In this document: positions 9,394 through 18,404 of the stretch, piece by piece
How positions within the stretch are numbered: the first letter of the stretch is position 1
Layout: each line of letters starts with the position of its first letter
Position numbers and translations under genes: made by a program
The notes under the pieces: generated by a model
Seen by the model: the letters and a program-made list of their open reading frames with translations, nothing else
Told to the model about the DNA's origin: nothing
The model's database searches: none
Assembly: GCA_964457545.1 (NCBI GenBank)
Contig: CAYWEN010000010.1
Coordinates: 124,001 to 188,000 of the forward strand
Direction of reading: 5' to 3'
Source of the DNA: JAGGTJ01 sp964457545
Lineage (GTDB): Bacteria; Desulfobacterota; DSM-4660; Desulfatiglandales; Desulfatiglandaceae
Length of the DNA: 64,000 nucleotides

Positions 9394-9458
9394 ACAGTGT
9401 TTATGTAAATGTTATGGAAGCCGAACAGTTTTCTTTTAGTCAGGGAGGATGAGTGATT

Positions 9459-10205
9459 ATGTCTCTTAAGGTTCTTAGTGTTGATGATAGTAAAACCATA
9501 CGTATGATTGTGAAGAAGGCCTTCAAGCCTTATGATTGTGAAATCATAGAGGCGGAAAACGGTGTGGAAGGCCTTGCCGCAGCAAATAAGGAACGACCTG
9601 ATTTGATTGTGCTCGATATTACCATGCCGGTAATGACCGGAGTGGAGATGCTGGAAAAGCTGAAGGCCGAGCCTGCACTTAGAGATATTCCGGTGATTAT
9701 GCTGACTGCTGAATCCGGCAAGGATAACGTCCTGCAGATTGTAAAGATGGGTGTCAGGGATTATATAGTCAAACCGTTCAAGGGAGAACAGTTGATTGAC
9801 AGAGTGGAAAAGATAGTGAATCTTGAGCCGAGAAAGGATGAAGCCGCCAAGGGTGATGATTTGGCAGGGTTGTTTTCCCTTGATGGAGACATACAGGTTG
9901 TTTCCTGTCCTGAAAATGTGGATGACGGAATTGCTGCAAGGATAGGAAGTGTGTTGAATGCAAAGGCTGCAGAGATGTCAAAATCCGGTATAAACAAGCT
10001 TGTACTTGATTTGACCAGGGTTTCAAAGGTCAATATATCTCTTATAAAACTTATATCTTCCCTTAAAGAAAAATGTCAGGATGCCAGGATTTATATGCGT
10101 GTTGTGGGGAGCAGTGATATAGAATCAGGTCTTAAAAATTTTGCCGAAACCAGTGACCTGACGATTTACAAGACTGTACAGGAGACAAAAACAAGTTTTA
10201 AGTAG
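9459..10205 (+). CDS. Response regulator with receiver plus STAS-like domain
   Basis: The first ~125 residues of this 248-residue protein are a receiver (SVDDSKTIR, phospho-site Asp53 in VLDITMP, then VKPFKGEQL). After a linker, residues ~145-245 resemble a STAS domain of the anti-sigma-factor-antagonist type, with the core KLVLDLTRVSKVNISLIKLI and a later IYMRVVGS strand. This architecture suggests a phosphorylation-controlled partner switch, but the position where STAS proteins carry their phosphorylated Ser is not obvious here. GGGAGG lies 10 nt before ATG 9459; GTG 9453 is an alternative start. The gene lies between cheB and cheX. Confidence 0.8.
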   Translation: MSLKVLSVDDSKTIRMIVKKAFKPYDCEIIEAENGVEGLAAANKERPDLIVLDITMPVMTGVEMLEKLKAEPALRDIPVIMLTAESGKDNVLQIVKMGVRDYIVKPFKGEQLIDRVEKIVNLEPRKDEAAKGDDLAGLFSLDGDIQVVSCPENVDDGIAARIGSVLNAKAAEMSKSGINKLVLDLTRVSKVNISLIKLISSLKEKCQDARIYMRVVGSSDIESGLKNFAETSDLTIYKTVQETKTSFK

Positions 10206-10398
10206 TTTCCACCCGCAATTCGCTATTGTCTGTGATTGTTATGTGCAGACGCTGTTCCTTATAAAGGCATTAATGCATTTATGCGCTTGAAATTCTTTGT
10301 ACGCCTTTATCCCGAAAAATTGTGTTGTTTTATGGATAGATACTGTTTTTGCACTGTTCTGAATATATAATCCCACTAAATCTTGAGGTGATTTAATT

Positions 10399-10854
10399 AT
10401 GGATGTCAGGTATATCAATCCTTTTTTAATAGCTACACAAAATGTTTTTGAAACAATGATACAGCTTTCGGTCAAACTGGGAAAGCCTACCATAAAAACC
10501 AAGCCGGAATGCCTCTATGAGGTGAGTAGTATTATAGGGATGTCGGGCCTTGTTTCAGGGTCAGTTGTTATAAACATGTCAGATAAAATTGCCTTGCAGC
10601 TTGCGTCAGGCCTTCTTGATGAAGATATTACAGAGATTAATTCTGATTGCACAGATGCAATCGGAGAGGTGGCCAATATGATTGCAGGAAATGCAAAGAG
10701 CAATTTTTCCGAAGAAGGTGTGAAGATCTCGGTTCCAACTGTGATTATAGGTGGACACAAGGTAACCTATCCATCCGGAATCCCGATTATTTCAATTCCA
10801 TGTGATGTTGGTGACGGAAAAATGTTGATAGACGTTGCCATCAAGAAAACATAA
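10399..10854 (+). CDS. cheX: CheX chemotaxis phosphatase
   Basis: A 151-residue CheX-family protein that would dephosphorylate CheY-P. The active-site signature is in a long helix, AIGEVANMIAGNAKS, giving Glu90 and Asn93 (E-x2-N). The opening INPFLIATQNVFETM is the usual CheX start. A GAGGTG Shine-Dalgarno precedes ATG 10399. It is the last gene of the chemotaxis cluster; 194 bp separate it from the receiver-STAS gene and the next gene is on the opposite strand. With the paralogue at 7792 this cluster encodes two phosphatases and no CheZ. Confidence 0.93.
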   Translation: MDVRYINPFLIATQNVFETMIQLSVKLGKPTIKTKPECLYEVSSIIGMSGLVSGSVVINMSDKIALQLASGLLDEDITEINSDCTDAIGEVANMIAGNAKSNFSEEGVKISVPTVIIGGHKVTYPSGIPIISIPCDVGDGKMLIDVAIKKT

Positions 10855-10981
10855 AATCTCCCTGATGTCCAAAACAGATTGTTTTTGTGATATCTCAAGA
10901 TTTCAGGTCCCTGTTTCCTTACAAAACGGGCATTTATAAATTTCAGGACATATTTTTTTGGAAATGCTGTTCCGGGATACC

Positions 10982-13540
10982 CTATACCGTGAAATGCGAC
11001 AGATCATATAGCCTTTGAATAAAGCTGTGTAATCTGTCAAATGGGTCAAAGGTGTTTTCTTCCTTTTTTGTTCTGACATGCAGAAAATCCCTGTGAATAA
11101 AACGTATGGCATTCCTGAAACTCAAATAAGAGATGGACTCTGCATGATTTATGATACCCATTTCCAGACATCTGTGTCCTTGTCGTGACATCTCTTTCAG
11201 CAGGTCACTGTCTTTTATCCTTTTTCCTTCTTTTACAGGATGAACCAATATGTTTGCTGCTATCCAGTAGGATTCCAGAAATGTCTTTGTAAGTGCTGCC
11301 CATGTTGGCAGATTCTCAAAGCCTTTTCGTGTCACCCTGATACCTTCAAGCCTGTCTTCCTTTACAGTTGTAATAAATGAGGCTTCCTCAAAAAAGTCCA
11401 GAACATTGTTTGTTTCATCCTTAGAGTTGTGGTCATCGTTATAGACAAATTCGTATTTGAACAGATGCTTGAGAAAATCATAGTCATTGTTGACAGTCTC
11501 TATGGATATGATTTCCTCTTTTTCTGTTAAAAGACTGGTTGAAACAAAGGCATATGAAACCAATGCGTGAATAATACTGTTTTTATAATATTCCAGTTCG
11601 GGAATTTTCCCTTTTTCAACTTGGTAGAATGCATCTGCTTTTCCTATTTCCTCTGCCAGGCTTATGATTTTTTTGTCTGCAAGAAAAGACAGGATCTCGT
11701 CAAGGGATTCATTCAAATGAATGGCACTGCTGGATATAGGAACATTGTTTCTTTTCATTGAATCCAGCAGGATATTGGCAGTATTCAGCAGTTCCCCGGG
11801 ATAAAAACCCATACGATGTCTGGTCAGTATGGATGTGGATACAACTGCGAACGGTGTTACAAGAGTAACCTTGTTAATGGATCTGACAAGGTGCATGGCC
11901 AGTTTGTTTACGATGTTGTTTTTACTGCCGTGGCTTTCCAGTAAATACTGTTCCAATGATACAGGTTGGGCAAAACGTATGTATACCTTGCCGTGTTTGC
12001 GTTTCAGGATACGTCTTGCTTTAAGAACCTGTTTGAAGTTTTCTTTGTCTTTTGACTGTCCTTCTATTTCCTTGAGATATGATTTTTGTTCCGGAATACT
12101 GTCGTAGGTAATGGACGAAGGAACGAACATCAGATCATGACAATAACCTTCCTGATATGCCTCAACAAGGATGGATAGGAACCCCTTTTGTGGCAAGATC
12201 AGCTTTCCGCTTCTGCTGCGGCCTCCCTCTATGAAGAATTCAATGGCATATCCTTCCTGTATAATCGCCTTGATGTATCTTGTAAATACAGTGGCGTACA
12301 GTCTTGCACCTTTAAAACTTCTTCGAATAAAAAAGGCTCCGTTTTTTCTGAACAGATTTCCCACCGGCCAAAAAGCCAGATTTCTGCCTGCTGCAATTTG
12401 TGGGGCAGGCAGGTGATGTGTAAAAAGGATATCATTCAGGATCATGTAATCTATATGACTTTTGTGGGAGGGTACATAAACAAGCGGTGCCTTTCTTGCG
12501 AATTTTCTTACAACTGAAAGACTCTCTTCATCAACATCTATTCCGTGAAACATTTTTTTCCATAGCCAGGAAAGAAATATATGTGAAAAATGCATATATG
12601 TCATATTGGGGTCTGCTGCAATTTCATCAAAATAGGCAGTTGCTCTTTTTTTTATCTGTTGCAGCTTTGCCAGATCGCCACCTGCCATATCTTCAATGGT
12701 TTTTATGACATCTTCATCCTTTAGCACTATCTCTTTAATCTGGTGTCTTGATTTTACTACAGGGCCTATAATTACCCTTTTCTGCACATCAATGCTTTCA
12801 ATCAGCTTTTTGGTTATATCTTCTGATATCTCCTTTGCTGTTCTGTCCTGCTGAAGGTCGGACATGTATTCTTTCAGGTTTAATGAGGTCCCAAAATCAA
12901 CAAATGCCTTTCGGTGGTATCTGAAAAAAAGCACTATTCTTCTTATGCATCCGGGGTTGTCTTTAAATCCGAACAGTATATCCATAATGCCCGGGTTTTC
13001 TTTTTCCGGGGCCTTTTTATAAAGTATAAGTACGGGCACCATATATATAGGCCGTTCCATTTCTTGCTGGGTTTCAAGGATGAACTGTATTTGATCGTGC
13101 TCTGCATGGATGAAATGCCGGTAAAAACTTTTTGGGTTTACAAGACAGAGAATAAAGGTTTCTCCTTTTTCAATTGCCTTTTTGTAAAATCCGGATTTGA
13201 ATGGTGATGGGAATTCTTTGTGTTTCAGAAAATGACTTATGTAGAATTTGGAGATATTATACAGTTTTTTTAGCGGCAGAAACATGGACATGTTAATGCC
13301 AAAGGCTATTTTTGGTGATGGCAGACGGTTTTTGAGAAGGCAGTAATGTAACAGAAGATAGTCAAGGTGACTATGATACTTGGTTGTGTAGATAATGGTT
13401 CCTTCTTTTTGCATCTGTCGCAGATGTTCTGTCATGCTTGTATCAAATTTAACCCTTTTGAAGAGCTGATAAAGAAACCAGTTCAGAAAAAAACCTGGTT
13501 TTTGATCCAGTACAAAAGGAAAATGCGGTTTTTTGGTCAT
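10982..13540 (-). CDS. plsB: PlsB-family glycerol-3-phosphate 1-O-acyltransferase
   Basis: PlsB acylates glycerol-3-phosphate at the membrane, the first step of phospholipid synthesis. The 852-residue product carries the four acyltransferase blocks: HX4D at His359-Asp364 (HKSHIDY), GAFFIRR, FIEGGRSRSGK and MFVPSSITYD. The N-terminal third contains a second, degenerate copy of the same pattern: YHSHLDY (Tyr55 where the catalytic His should be, Asp60), followed by LPSPKIAFG, FYISH and YMVPVLILY, all at matching spacing. This looks like an internal duplication with one inactive domain. Length is close to that of Escherichia coli PlsB. It stands alone on the minus strand, convergent with the chemotaxis cluster. 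An alternative name is lysophosphatidate/GPAT-family acyltransferase. Confidence 0.88.
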   Translation of the reverse strand: MTKKPHFPFVLDQKPGFFLNWFLYQLFKRVKFDTSMTEHLRQMQKEGTIIYTTKYHSHLDYLLLHYCLLKNRLPSPKIAFGINMSMFLPLKKLYNISKFYISHFLKHKEFPSPFKSGFYKKAIEKGETFILCLVNPKSFYRHFIHAEHDQIQFILETQQEMERPIYMVPVLILYKKAPEKENPGIMDILFGFKDNPGCIRRIVLFFRYHRKAFVDFGTSLNLKEYMSDLQQDRTAKEISEDITKKLIESIDVQKRVIIGPVVKSRHQIKEIVLKDEDVIKTIEDMAGGDLAKLQQIKKRATAYFDEIAADPNMTYMHFSHIFLSWLWKKMFHGIDVDEESLSVVRKFARKAPLVYVPSHKSHIDYMILNDILFTHHLPAPQIAAGRNLAFWPVGNLFRKNGAFFIRRSFKGARLYATVFTRYIKAIIQEGYAIEFFIEGGRSRSGKLILPQKGFLSILVEAYQEGYCHDLMFVPSSITYDSIPEQKSYLKEIEGQSKDKENFKQVLKARRILKRKHGKVYIRFAQPVSLEQYLLESHGSKNNIVNKLAMHLVRSINKVTLVTPFAVVSTSILTRHRMGFYPGELLNTANILLDSMKRNNVPISSSAIHLNESLDEILSFLADKKIISLAEEIGKADAFYQVEKGKIPELEYYKNSIIHALVSYAFVSTSLLTEKEEIISIETVNNDYDFLKHLFKYEFVYNDDHNSKDETNNVLDFFEEASFITTVKEDRLEGIRVTRKGFENLPTWAALTKTFLESYWIAANILVHPVKEGKRIKDSDLLKEMSRQGHRCLEMGIINHAESISYLSFRNAIRFIHRDFLHVRTKKEENTFDPFDRLHSFIQRLYDLSHFTV

Positions 13541-14030
13541 TTACAATCCTTTATGCCAGAGTATGTTCAGTTTGTCTGTCCTGTTTGATAATTTGTTCCT
13601 GCAACCTGTCTTTTCCACGCTGAACAGAATTGTTTGTGGTGGAGATGTGTCTTGTGTGTCTTATGATGAAAGATCTTGCAGGGTTTCCAATACCTGTTCT
13701 GAATTTTTTCTGCCATAGCTTACAGACAAGGGGCTTTATTTTCAAGAGACAAGACACATATTTATTTGTAATGTTGACAAAGATACATGTATGTATAAAA
13801 ATAAAAGAACATGTTTGTTTTCTGTATCCATAAAAATCTTATCCTGACACAAATAATCGGGGCACAGGGGAATATATTATACATCAGGTCTTGTTCAAAC
13901 CGGTTGTGCCAGTTTGGTTATTACAGAATCAATACATCATGAAAACATGCTGTCTGTATATTATCGAACGGTATTTAAGTGATTCTTACGGCAAAAAACA
14001 GACCAGGGACCATAACTTTGGGAGAGAACC
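13541..14030. other. Divergent gap between plsB and the bifunctional nuclease gene
   Basis: About 490 bp; small ORFs here have no recognisable features. It should hold the divergent promoters of the flanking genes. I see no repeats or RNA-like structures in it. Confidence 0.5.
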
Positions 14031-14528
14031 ATGTATGTAGCTATGAATGTCAGGGGGTTGACAGTTGATCCCATAACAAGCAGCCCTATTGTTATTCTTA
14101 AAGAAATTGATGGAGATAAAACCCTGCCTATTTGGATAGGTCTGTTGGAGGCCACAGCAATTGCAAGTGAACTGGAGGATATAAAATTTTCGAGGCCAAT
14201 GACCCATGACCTCATTAAAAATATTATAGAACTTCTTGAAGTGAAGATTGTTAGAATAGAGGTCAATGACCTTAAGGATAACACCTACTTTGCACGTATT
14301 AATTTTGAACATATGGGAAAAGAGCTGTCTGTTGATGCCAGACCGAGTGATGCCATGGCGCTTGCCCTGAGAATTGGTATTCCTGTTTTTGTTGCCGGAA
14401 AGGTTATTGAAAAGTCCACGGAAATTGATCTGAAAGCAGAGGCCCTGGACAAGTCGAAACAGGGCAAAAAATGGCAGGAGATCCTGGAGTCTTTTAGTCC
14501 GGATGATTTTGGAAAGTACAAGATGTGA
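14031..14528 (+). CDS. Bifunctional nuclease family protein (DUF151/BFN)
   Basis: A 165-residue member of the BFN (DUF151) family, which in the studied examples has DNase and RNase activity. Typical features are the start MYVAMNVRGLTVDP, the LPIWIGLLEATAIA segment, RPMTHDLIKNIIE and the DARPSDAMALALR motif. The family is common in anaerobes, but its physiological role is poorly known and activity is not certain for every member. A GGGAGAG site precedes the ATG. The PHP-domain gene follows after 51 bp on the same strand, so the two may be cotranscribed. Confidence 0.9.
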   Translation: MYVAMNVRGLTVDPITSSPIVILKEIDGDKTLPIWIGLLEATAIASELEDIKFSRPMTHDLIKNIIELLEVKIVRIEVNDLKDNTYFARINFEHMGKELSVDARPSDAMALALRIGIPVFVAGKVIEKSTEIDLKAEALDKSKQGKKWQEILESFSPDDFGKYKM

Positions 14529-14579
14529 TCTCTGCATGAAAATATCTTGTCTGTTATCAGGGCAAACAGGGGAAAATCA

Positions 14580-15236
14580 ATGATTGATCTTCATACACAT
14601 ACCCTTTTCAGTGATGGAGAGCTTGTGCCTTCCGAGCTGGTCAGACGTGTCGAGGCTATGGGATATGAGGCCATTGCGCTGACAGATCATGCTGATTCCT
14701 CTACACTTGACTTTATTATTCCAAGGATCGTCAAGGTTGCTGAAGACCTGAACAGAAATCAGAGTGTAAAAGTAATTCCGGGTATTGAACTGACACATCT
14801 CCCTCCTGCCATGATTTTTTCTGCAGTCAAAAGGGCAAAAGAACTGGGGGCAGCACTGGTGGTAATGCACGGAGAAAGCCCTGTGGAACCGGTAGCACCA
14901 GGAACCAACAGGGCCTCTATTGAAGCAGGGGTTGATATCCTGGCCCATCCTGGATTGATTACACGGGATGATGCATTGCTGGCTTCCCAAAAAAATGTCT
15001 TTCTGGAGATTTCAGGCAGGGGTGGGCACAGTTTTACAAATGGACATGTTGTCAGGATGGCAGAGGAAACCGGGGCAGGTCTTGTACTTGATTCGGATGC
15101 CCATTCTCCTTCTGACCTCATGTCAGAATCGTTTGCCGTCAAGGTGGCTGAAGGAGCAGGCTTGTCAACCGGGTCTTTGAATGATCTTCTTGCCAATTCT
15201 CGGCTTCTCGTTAAAAAAACAGGCCTTTTTTCATAG
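14580..15236 (+). CDS. PHP-domain phosphoesterase (histidinol-phosphatase-like)
   Basis: A 218-residue protein that is one PHP domain, a metal-dependent phosphoesterase fold. Metal-ligand motifs appear in order: HTHTLFSDGE at the N-terminus, LTDHAD, PGIELTH, VMHGES, LAHPGLIT and SDAHSP. Sequences of this short type are usually annotated as histidinol-phosphatase-like, but the substrate is not known and no other histidine genes adjoin. I start it at ATG 14580 after AGGGGAA; upstream TTG 14547 would place unrelated residues before the first metal motif. It probably shares a transcript with the nuclease gene upstream. Confidence 0.88.
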   Translation: MIDLHTHTLFSDGELVPSELVRRVEAMGYEAIALTDHADSSTLDFIIPRIVKVAEDLNRNQSVKVIPGIELTHLPPAMIFSAVKRAKELGAALVVMHGESPVEPVAPGTNRASIEAGVDILAHPGLITRDDALLASQKNVFLEISGRGGHSFTNGHVVRMAEETGAGLVLDSDAHSPSDLMSESFAVKVAEGAGLSTGSLNDLLANSRLLVKKTGLFS

Positions 15237-15280
15237 ATCATGTTTGTCTGCAGATGGATTTTTTTACTGTAAGGTTTTTG

Positions 15281-15390
15281 CGTATCAGTTCAATAACAGG
15301 GGGATAACAGCGAACGTATCACCGGGGGTCTTTAGCACAAGGTTGCCAGACTCGGGGTATTATTGCATAGCCGGTTTTGGGCCGGTTTTG
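15281..15390. repeat. Two-copy structured intergenic element, copy 1
   Basis: A block starting at 15281 matches copy 2 at 57069 in about 40 of 46 positions, including a shared 18-base core (GGATAACAGCGAACGTAY). A CAATAA near its 5' end can pair with a TTATTG about 60 nt later, enclosing the core. It lies downstream of the PHP gene and about 130 bp upstream of tRNA-Leu. I do not recognise it as a known riboswitch or RNA; which strand is active is not known. The 3' boundary is approximate. Confidence 0.5.
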
Positions 15391-15521
15391 CATATTGACC
15401 TGTCTGCCGTGTCTGGCCTGAGACAGACGTGCAGAAAAGGCCATGTGTTGAGCTGTTGCTTGATATCTTTTTTTATTTCTTGCATCACATGTGTTAATTG
15501 ATGTATAAGTCTCTATCCATT

Positions 15522-15610
15522 GCCTGGGTGGCGGAACTGGTAGACGCAAGGGACTTAAAATCCCTCGGCTCTTTGTGGCTGTGCGGGTTCAATTCCCGCC
15601 CCAGGCACCA
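15522..15610 (+). tRNA. tRNA-Leu (anticodon UAA)
   Basis: An 89-nt cloverleaf of class II type with a long variable arm. The 7-bp acceptor stem pairs GCCTGGG with CCCAGGC, the anticodon arm has loop CTTAAAA with UAA at 15556-15558, the T arm is GGGTTCAATTCCC-like, and the 3' CCA is encoded (15608-15610). It reads leucine UUA/UUG codons. It stands alone in a long intergenic region. Confidence 0.97.
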
Positions 15611-16271
15611 GTGTAATGGTCAGGTAAAGGTTTTTGTGTACGGCAGGCCATTGAAAGGGCATCCTTTACCGAGCAGGCTTTCCCATACCCTTGGTTCATG
15701 ATCCAGCCTGCTGCCTGACGGGAAAACAGATCTATGATGACCGCCATATACAACCAGCCTTCTTATGTTCAAATAATAAGCTTATATCGTTGGCCCGCAT
15801 CACTGCTGCGGTAATCCCCTCTCATTGATAACCGGATCAACTGCATCCTGTTTGAATCCTTTTGTACAATCGGTCACTTCCTTGTTTTGCTTAATAGCAG
15901 GCAGGATACCCTCCTTTCTTTTTTGTTCTTAACAGAATGTTCATTTCAATTAAACCACTTCAGTTTTTACCGGCAGGAGAGTTATCCCTGTTATTAGACA
16001 CAGGACACACTTGCTGCAATATTTTCGCAAATATCTGATCTGTCTCCCAGCATTCAAGCGGCGTTTATCTGCTGTCATATTTTGCACACAGGACTAACTT
16101 TTGGCCACTGTTTTTTTACAGTAAAAAACAGACGATTGTGTTATAGGATATAAAGAGATCTCTTGAGTTGATTCATATCCGCAAGGGGGTAGTATTACTG
16201 CCCTTGACAGATAATGCAATACATCAAGTTTTATTTATATCTTACTGTAATATTTGCTAAAAGGAGGCAGG
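15611..16271. other. Long gap after tRNA-Leu, no gene seen
   Basis: About 660 bp without a credible coding sequence. A small hairpin CTGTTTTTTT-ACAG-TAAAAAACAG lies near 16108-16131. tRNA 3' ends are common integration sites, but I find no integrase, no repeated tRNA fragment and no mobile-element gene here. Confidence 0.5.
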
Positions 16272-16841
16272 ATGATGGGTAAAGCTCCAGAAAGAAAGTT
16301 TTATATCAAACACATAAAGGCAATTATCCATGCCATTGTGAATTACGATGATCTTGATCTTTTATTGGAACATATCACTGAAGGAACCGCAAAAAGATTT
16401 GGGGCCAAAGGTTGCAGTATAATGCTCCTTGATGAAAAGGAAAATCAGCTCATACATGTAAAAAGCTATGGAATAAGCGAGGCATACCTGGCAAAGGGGA
16501 AGGTCGTCGTAGGAAAGGGGTGTGCCCTTTATACCGGAGAACCTGTGTATATTGACGATATGCAAAACAGTCCATTGATACAGTATCCGGAGGCTGCTGC
16601 CAAGGAAGGTTTTCATTCCATGCTTTCCATTCCTATAAAAAGACAGGATTTTACAATAGGTGTTTTAAGAATATACCATGGAATACTTTATGTCTATCAT
16701 GAAGAGGATATAGATTCTTTATGCCTTATGTCAGAGGTCCTCAGTATGGTTATAGATATGAATGGATTAAAAAATTTCCTTGATATTATTAAAATGGGTT
16801 TTTCAAATTTACCTTCACGGATTATAGGGGGAGAACTGTAA
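16272..16841 (+). CDS. GAF-domain sensory protein
   Basis: A 189-residue cytosolic protein containing a single GAF domain: a helix with LLEHITEGTAKRF, then CSIMLLDEKENQL, the GKGCALYTGEPVYIDD loop and SMLSIPIKRQDFTIGVLRI. No output domain is attached. GAF domains bind small molecules or sense redox and light; the ligand cannot be read from the sequence. The start is ATG 16272 after AAAGGAGG. Only three bases separate its stop from the protein-kinase-like gene, so it is probably the sensory partner of that kinase. Confidence 0.87.
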   Translation: MMGKAPERKFYIKHIKAIIHAIVNYDDLDLLLEHITEGTAKRFGAKGCSIMLLDEKENQLIHVKSYGISEAYLAKGKVVVGKGCALYTGEPVYIDDMQNSPLIQYPEAAAKEGFHSMLSIPIKRQDFTIGVLRIYHGILYVYHEEDIDSLCLMSEVLSMVIDMNGLKNFLDIIKMGFSNLPSRIIGGEL

Positions 16842-16844
16842 AAA

Positions 16845-17753
16845 TTGAAAAAACGCATAGTTGTAGATACCTCTGAATTTTGTGATATTGAACATGGAGA
16901 TATCATACAAATTGGAAAAAAACGTTATGAGGTGATCAGGAATGAAAAGGAACGCCGTTTTGGTATAGATGATCAGAAGTTCTGGGTAAAGAGATGTATT
17001 GATCTTGATACAGGTCAGAAGAAGATCATTAAACTCACTTTTTTTGAATCGTTTGAAACAACCCTGGGCGGAGTGCCGATAAGGTGTTTCAGAAACCCGC
17101 AGAAGGAAGAGGAGATACTTGAACTTGTCAGAGAACATCCTCATTTCATGCAGGGTGTCTCATACAGGGATGTCAAGGGAAACAGTATCCGTGTGCTGGA
17201 TATTGTTCCAGGTCCAAATCTGTTTTTATATGTTGAGTCTCTGTCTATGGGACACAAGACATACTTTGACAGGCTGCTTTTTTCAGTACTGAAAAATGTT
17301 GTCAAGGCATTTGAGGCAATCCGTTTTCTCCATATGCACGGTTTCAGGCATGGCGATATCAGAAATGACCACATTATAATAGAACGTAACACCAACAATT
17401 ATGTATGGATAGATTTTGACTACGACTTTGAGCCGGGCGAAAATCCTTTCAGCCTTGATATCTTTGGTATGGGAAATATTCTTCTGTATACAATCGGCAA
17501 GGGGTTTCATAACCTTCACATGATATCAAACGATACCATGATCTATGGAGACTTGATAGATCGCCTTGAACCCAATGATTTTTCCCTCCTGGACAAATGG
17601 AGATTAATGAATTTAAAAAAGCTTTATCCCTACATTCCTGATGCATTAAATGATATCCTCATGCATTTTTCTGCGGGCGCTTCCATATATTATGAAACTG
17701 CAGAAGAGATAATTGAAGATCTAACCCGCTGTCTTAACACTGTTTTTGATTAA
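16845..17753 (+). CDS. Protein-kinase-like protein (Ser/Thr kinase fold), TTG start
   Basis: A 302-residue protein with a eukaryotic-like protein-kinase core. A candidate ATP-binding Lys lies in KKIIKLTFF. The catalytic loop reads HGDIRNDHI (His169, Asp171, Asn174), and the metal-binding DFG equivalent is IDFDYD near residue 190. There is no clear glycine-rich loop, and the N-terminal ~45 residues are extra. The protein is cytosolic. The start is TTG 16845, placed just after an AGGGGGAGAA site that overlaps the end of the GAF gene, so the pair is likely coupled. It could instead be an atypical kinase related to RIO or aminoglycoside-kinase groups; substrate unknown. Confidence 0.72.
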   Translation: MKKRIVVDTSEFCDIEHGDIIQIGKKRYEVIRNEKERRFGIDDQKFWVKRCIDLDTGQKKIIKLTFFESFETTLGGVPIRCFRNPQKEEEILELVREHPHFMQGVSYRDVKGNSIRVLDIVPGPNLFLYVESLSMGHKTYFDRLLFSVLKNVVKAFEAIRFLHMHGFRHGDIRNDHIIIERNTNNYVWIDFDYDFEPGENPFSLDIFGMGNILLYTIGKGFHNLHMISNDTMIYGDLIDRLEPNDFSLLDKWRLMNLKKLYPYIPDALNDILMHFSAGASIYYETAEEIIEDLTRCLNTVFD

Positions 17754-17936
17754 GTTTGGTTTTTATCCGCAGATGGGTGTTTTTTTACAGTCTCAATATC
17801 AACCCCTGTCACCACTTTCCCTGTTCTAAAACCTTGCTGTATCCTGAATTTATTTGTGAATAAAAACCGCTAACAACAATGTACAATACGGAAAAGATAC
17901 CTTCCGCAAAGGTCTTGAAAAAGGAGGAATAATCAG

Positions 17937-18404
17937 ATGAGCTACTCCATACTTGTGCCTCTCAGTGATTCACCAACTTCTCATTCGGTACTGCATTACA
18001 TAACTCATATGCCCATTTCTGCAGAGGATACAGATATCACCCTGCTGAATGTCTATAAAGAACCTGCTGCAAGCCAGGACCTGATGGGGAAATCCTTTGT
18101 GGAAAAACAGAAATCAAGAATGAGCAGGTTCCTTGACGGGGTAAAAGACAATTTGGCAGAGGCAGGTTTTGATCCTGACAAGATACACATAGTCTTGCTT
18201 AAGGATCATTACCCCACGGTAACTGATGGTATTGTTGCCGAATTCAACAGAGGTAACTACGATATGGTTATTATAGGACGCAAGCATATGTCTAAGGCAG
18301 AAGAATTCGTGATGGGTGATATCAGTATAAAACTGGTTAGAATGTTGGAGAATACAGCAATATTGATAGTTAAACAAACAGGTTCCAAGGCGCAGGAACA
18401 ATAG
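17937..18404 (+). CDS. Universal stress protein (UspA family)
   Basis: A 155-residue UspA-fold protein. It opens with ILVPLSDSP and has a central DMVIIGRKHMS segment, then GDISIKLVRMLENTAILIVK. The usual ATP-binding pattern G-x2-G-x9-G-S/T is incomplete (IGRKHMSKAEEFVMGDIS), so it may not bind ATP. An AAAAAGGAGG site precedes the ATG. It is a single gene with 183 bp upstream. Role in stress adaptation is inferred from the family only. Confidence 0.88.
   Translation: MSYSILVPLSDSPTSHSVLHYITHMPISAEDTDITLLNVYKEPAASQDLMGKSFVEKQKSRMSRFLDGVKDNLAEAGFDPDKIHIVLLKDHYPTVTDGIVAEFNRGNYDMVIIGRKHMSKAEEFVMGDISIKLVRMLENTAILIVKQTGSKAQEQ

Noticed and set aside
15611..16271. Possible integrated element behind tRNA-Leu
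   Set aside because: No integrase, no repeated tRNA 3' end and no mobile gene; the stretch is just non-coding.
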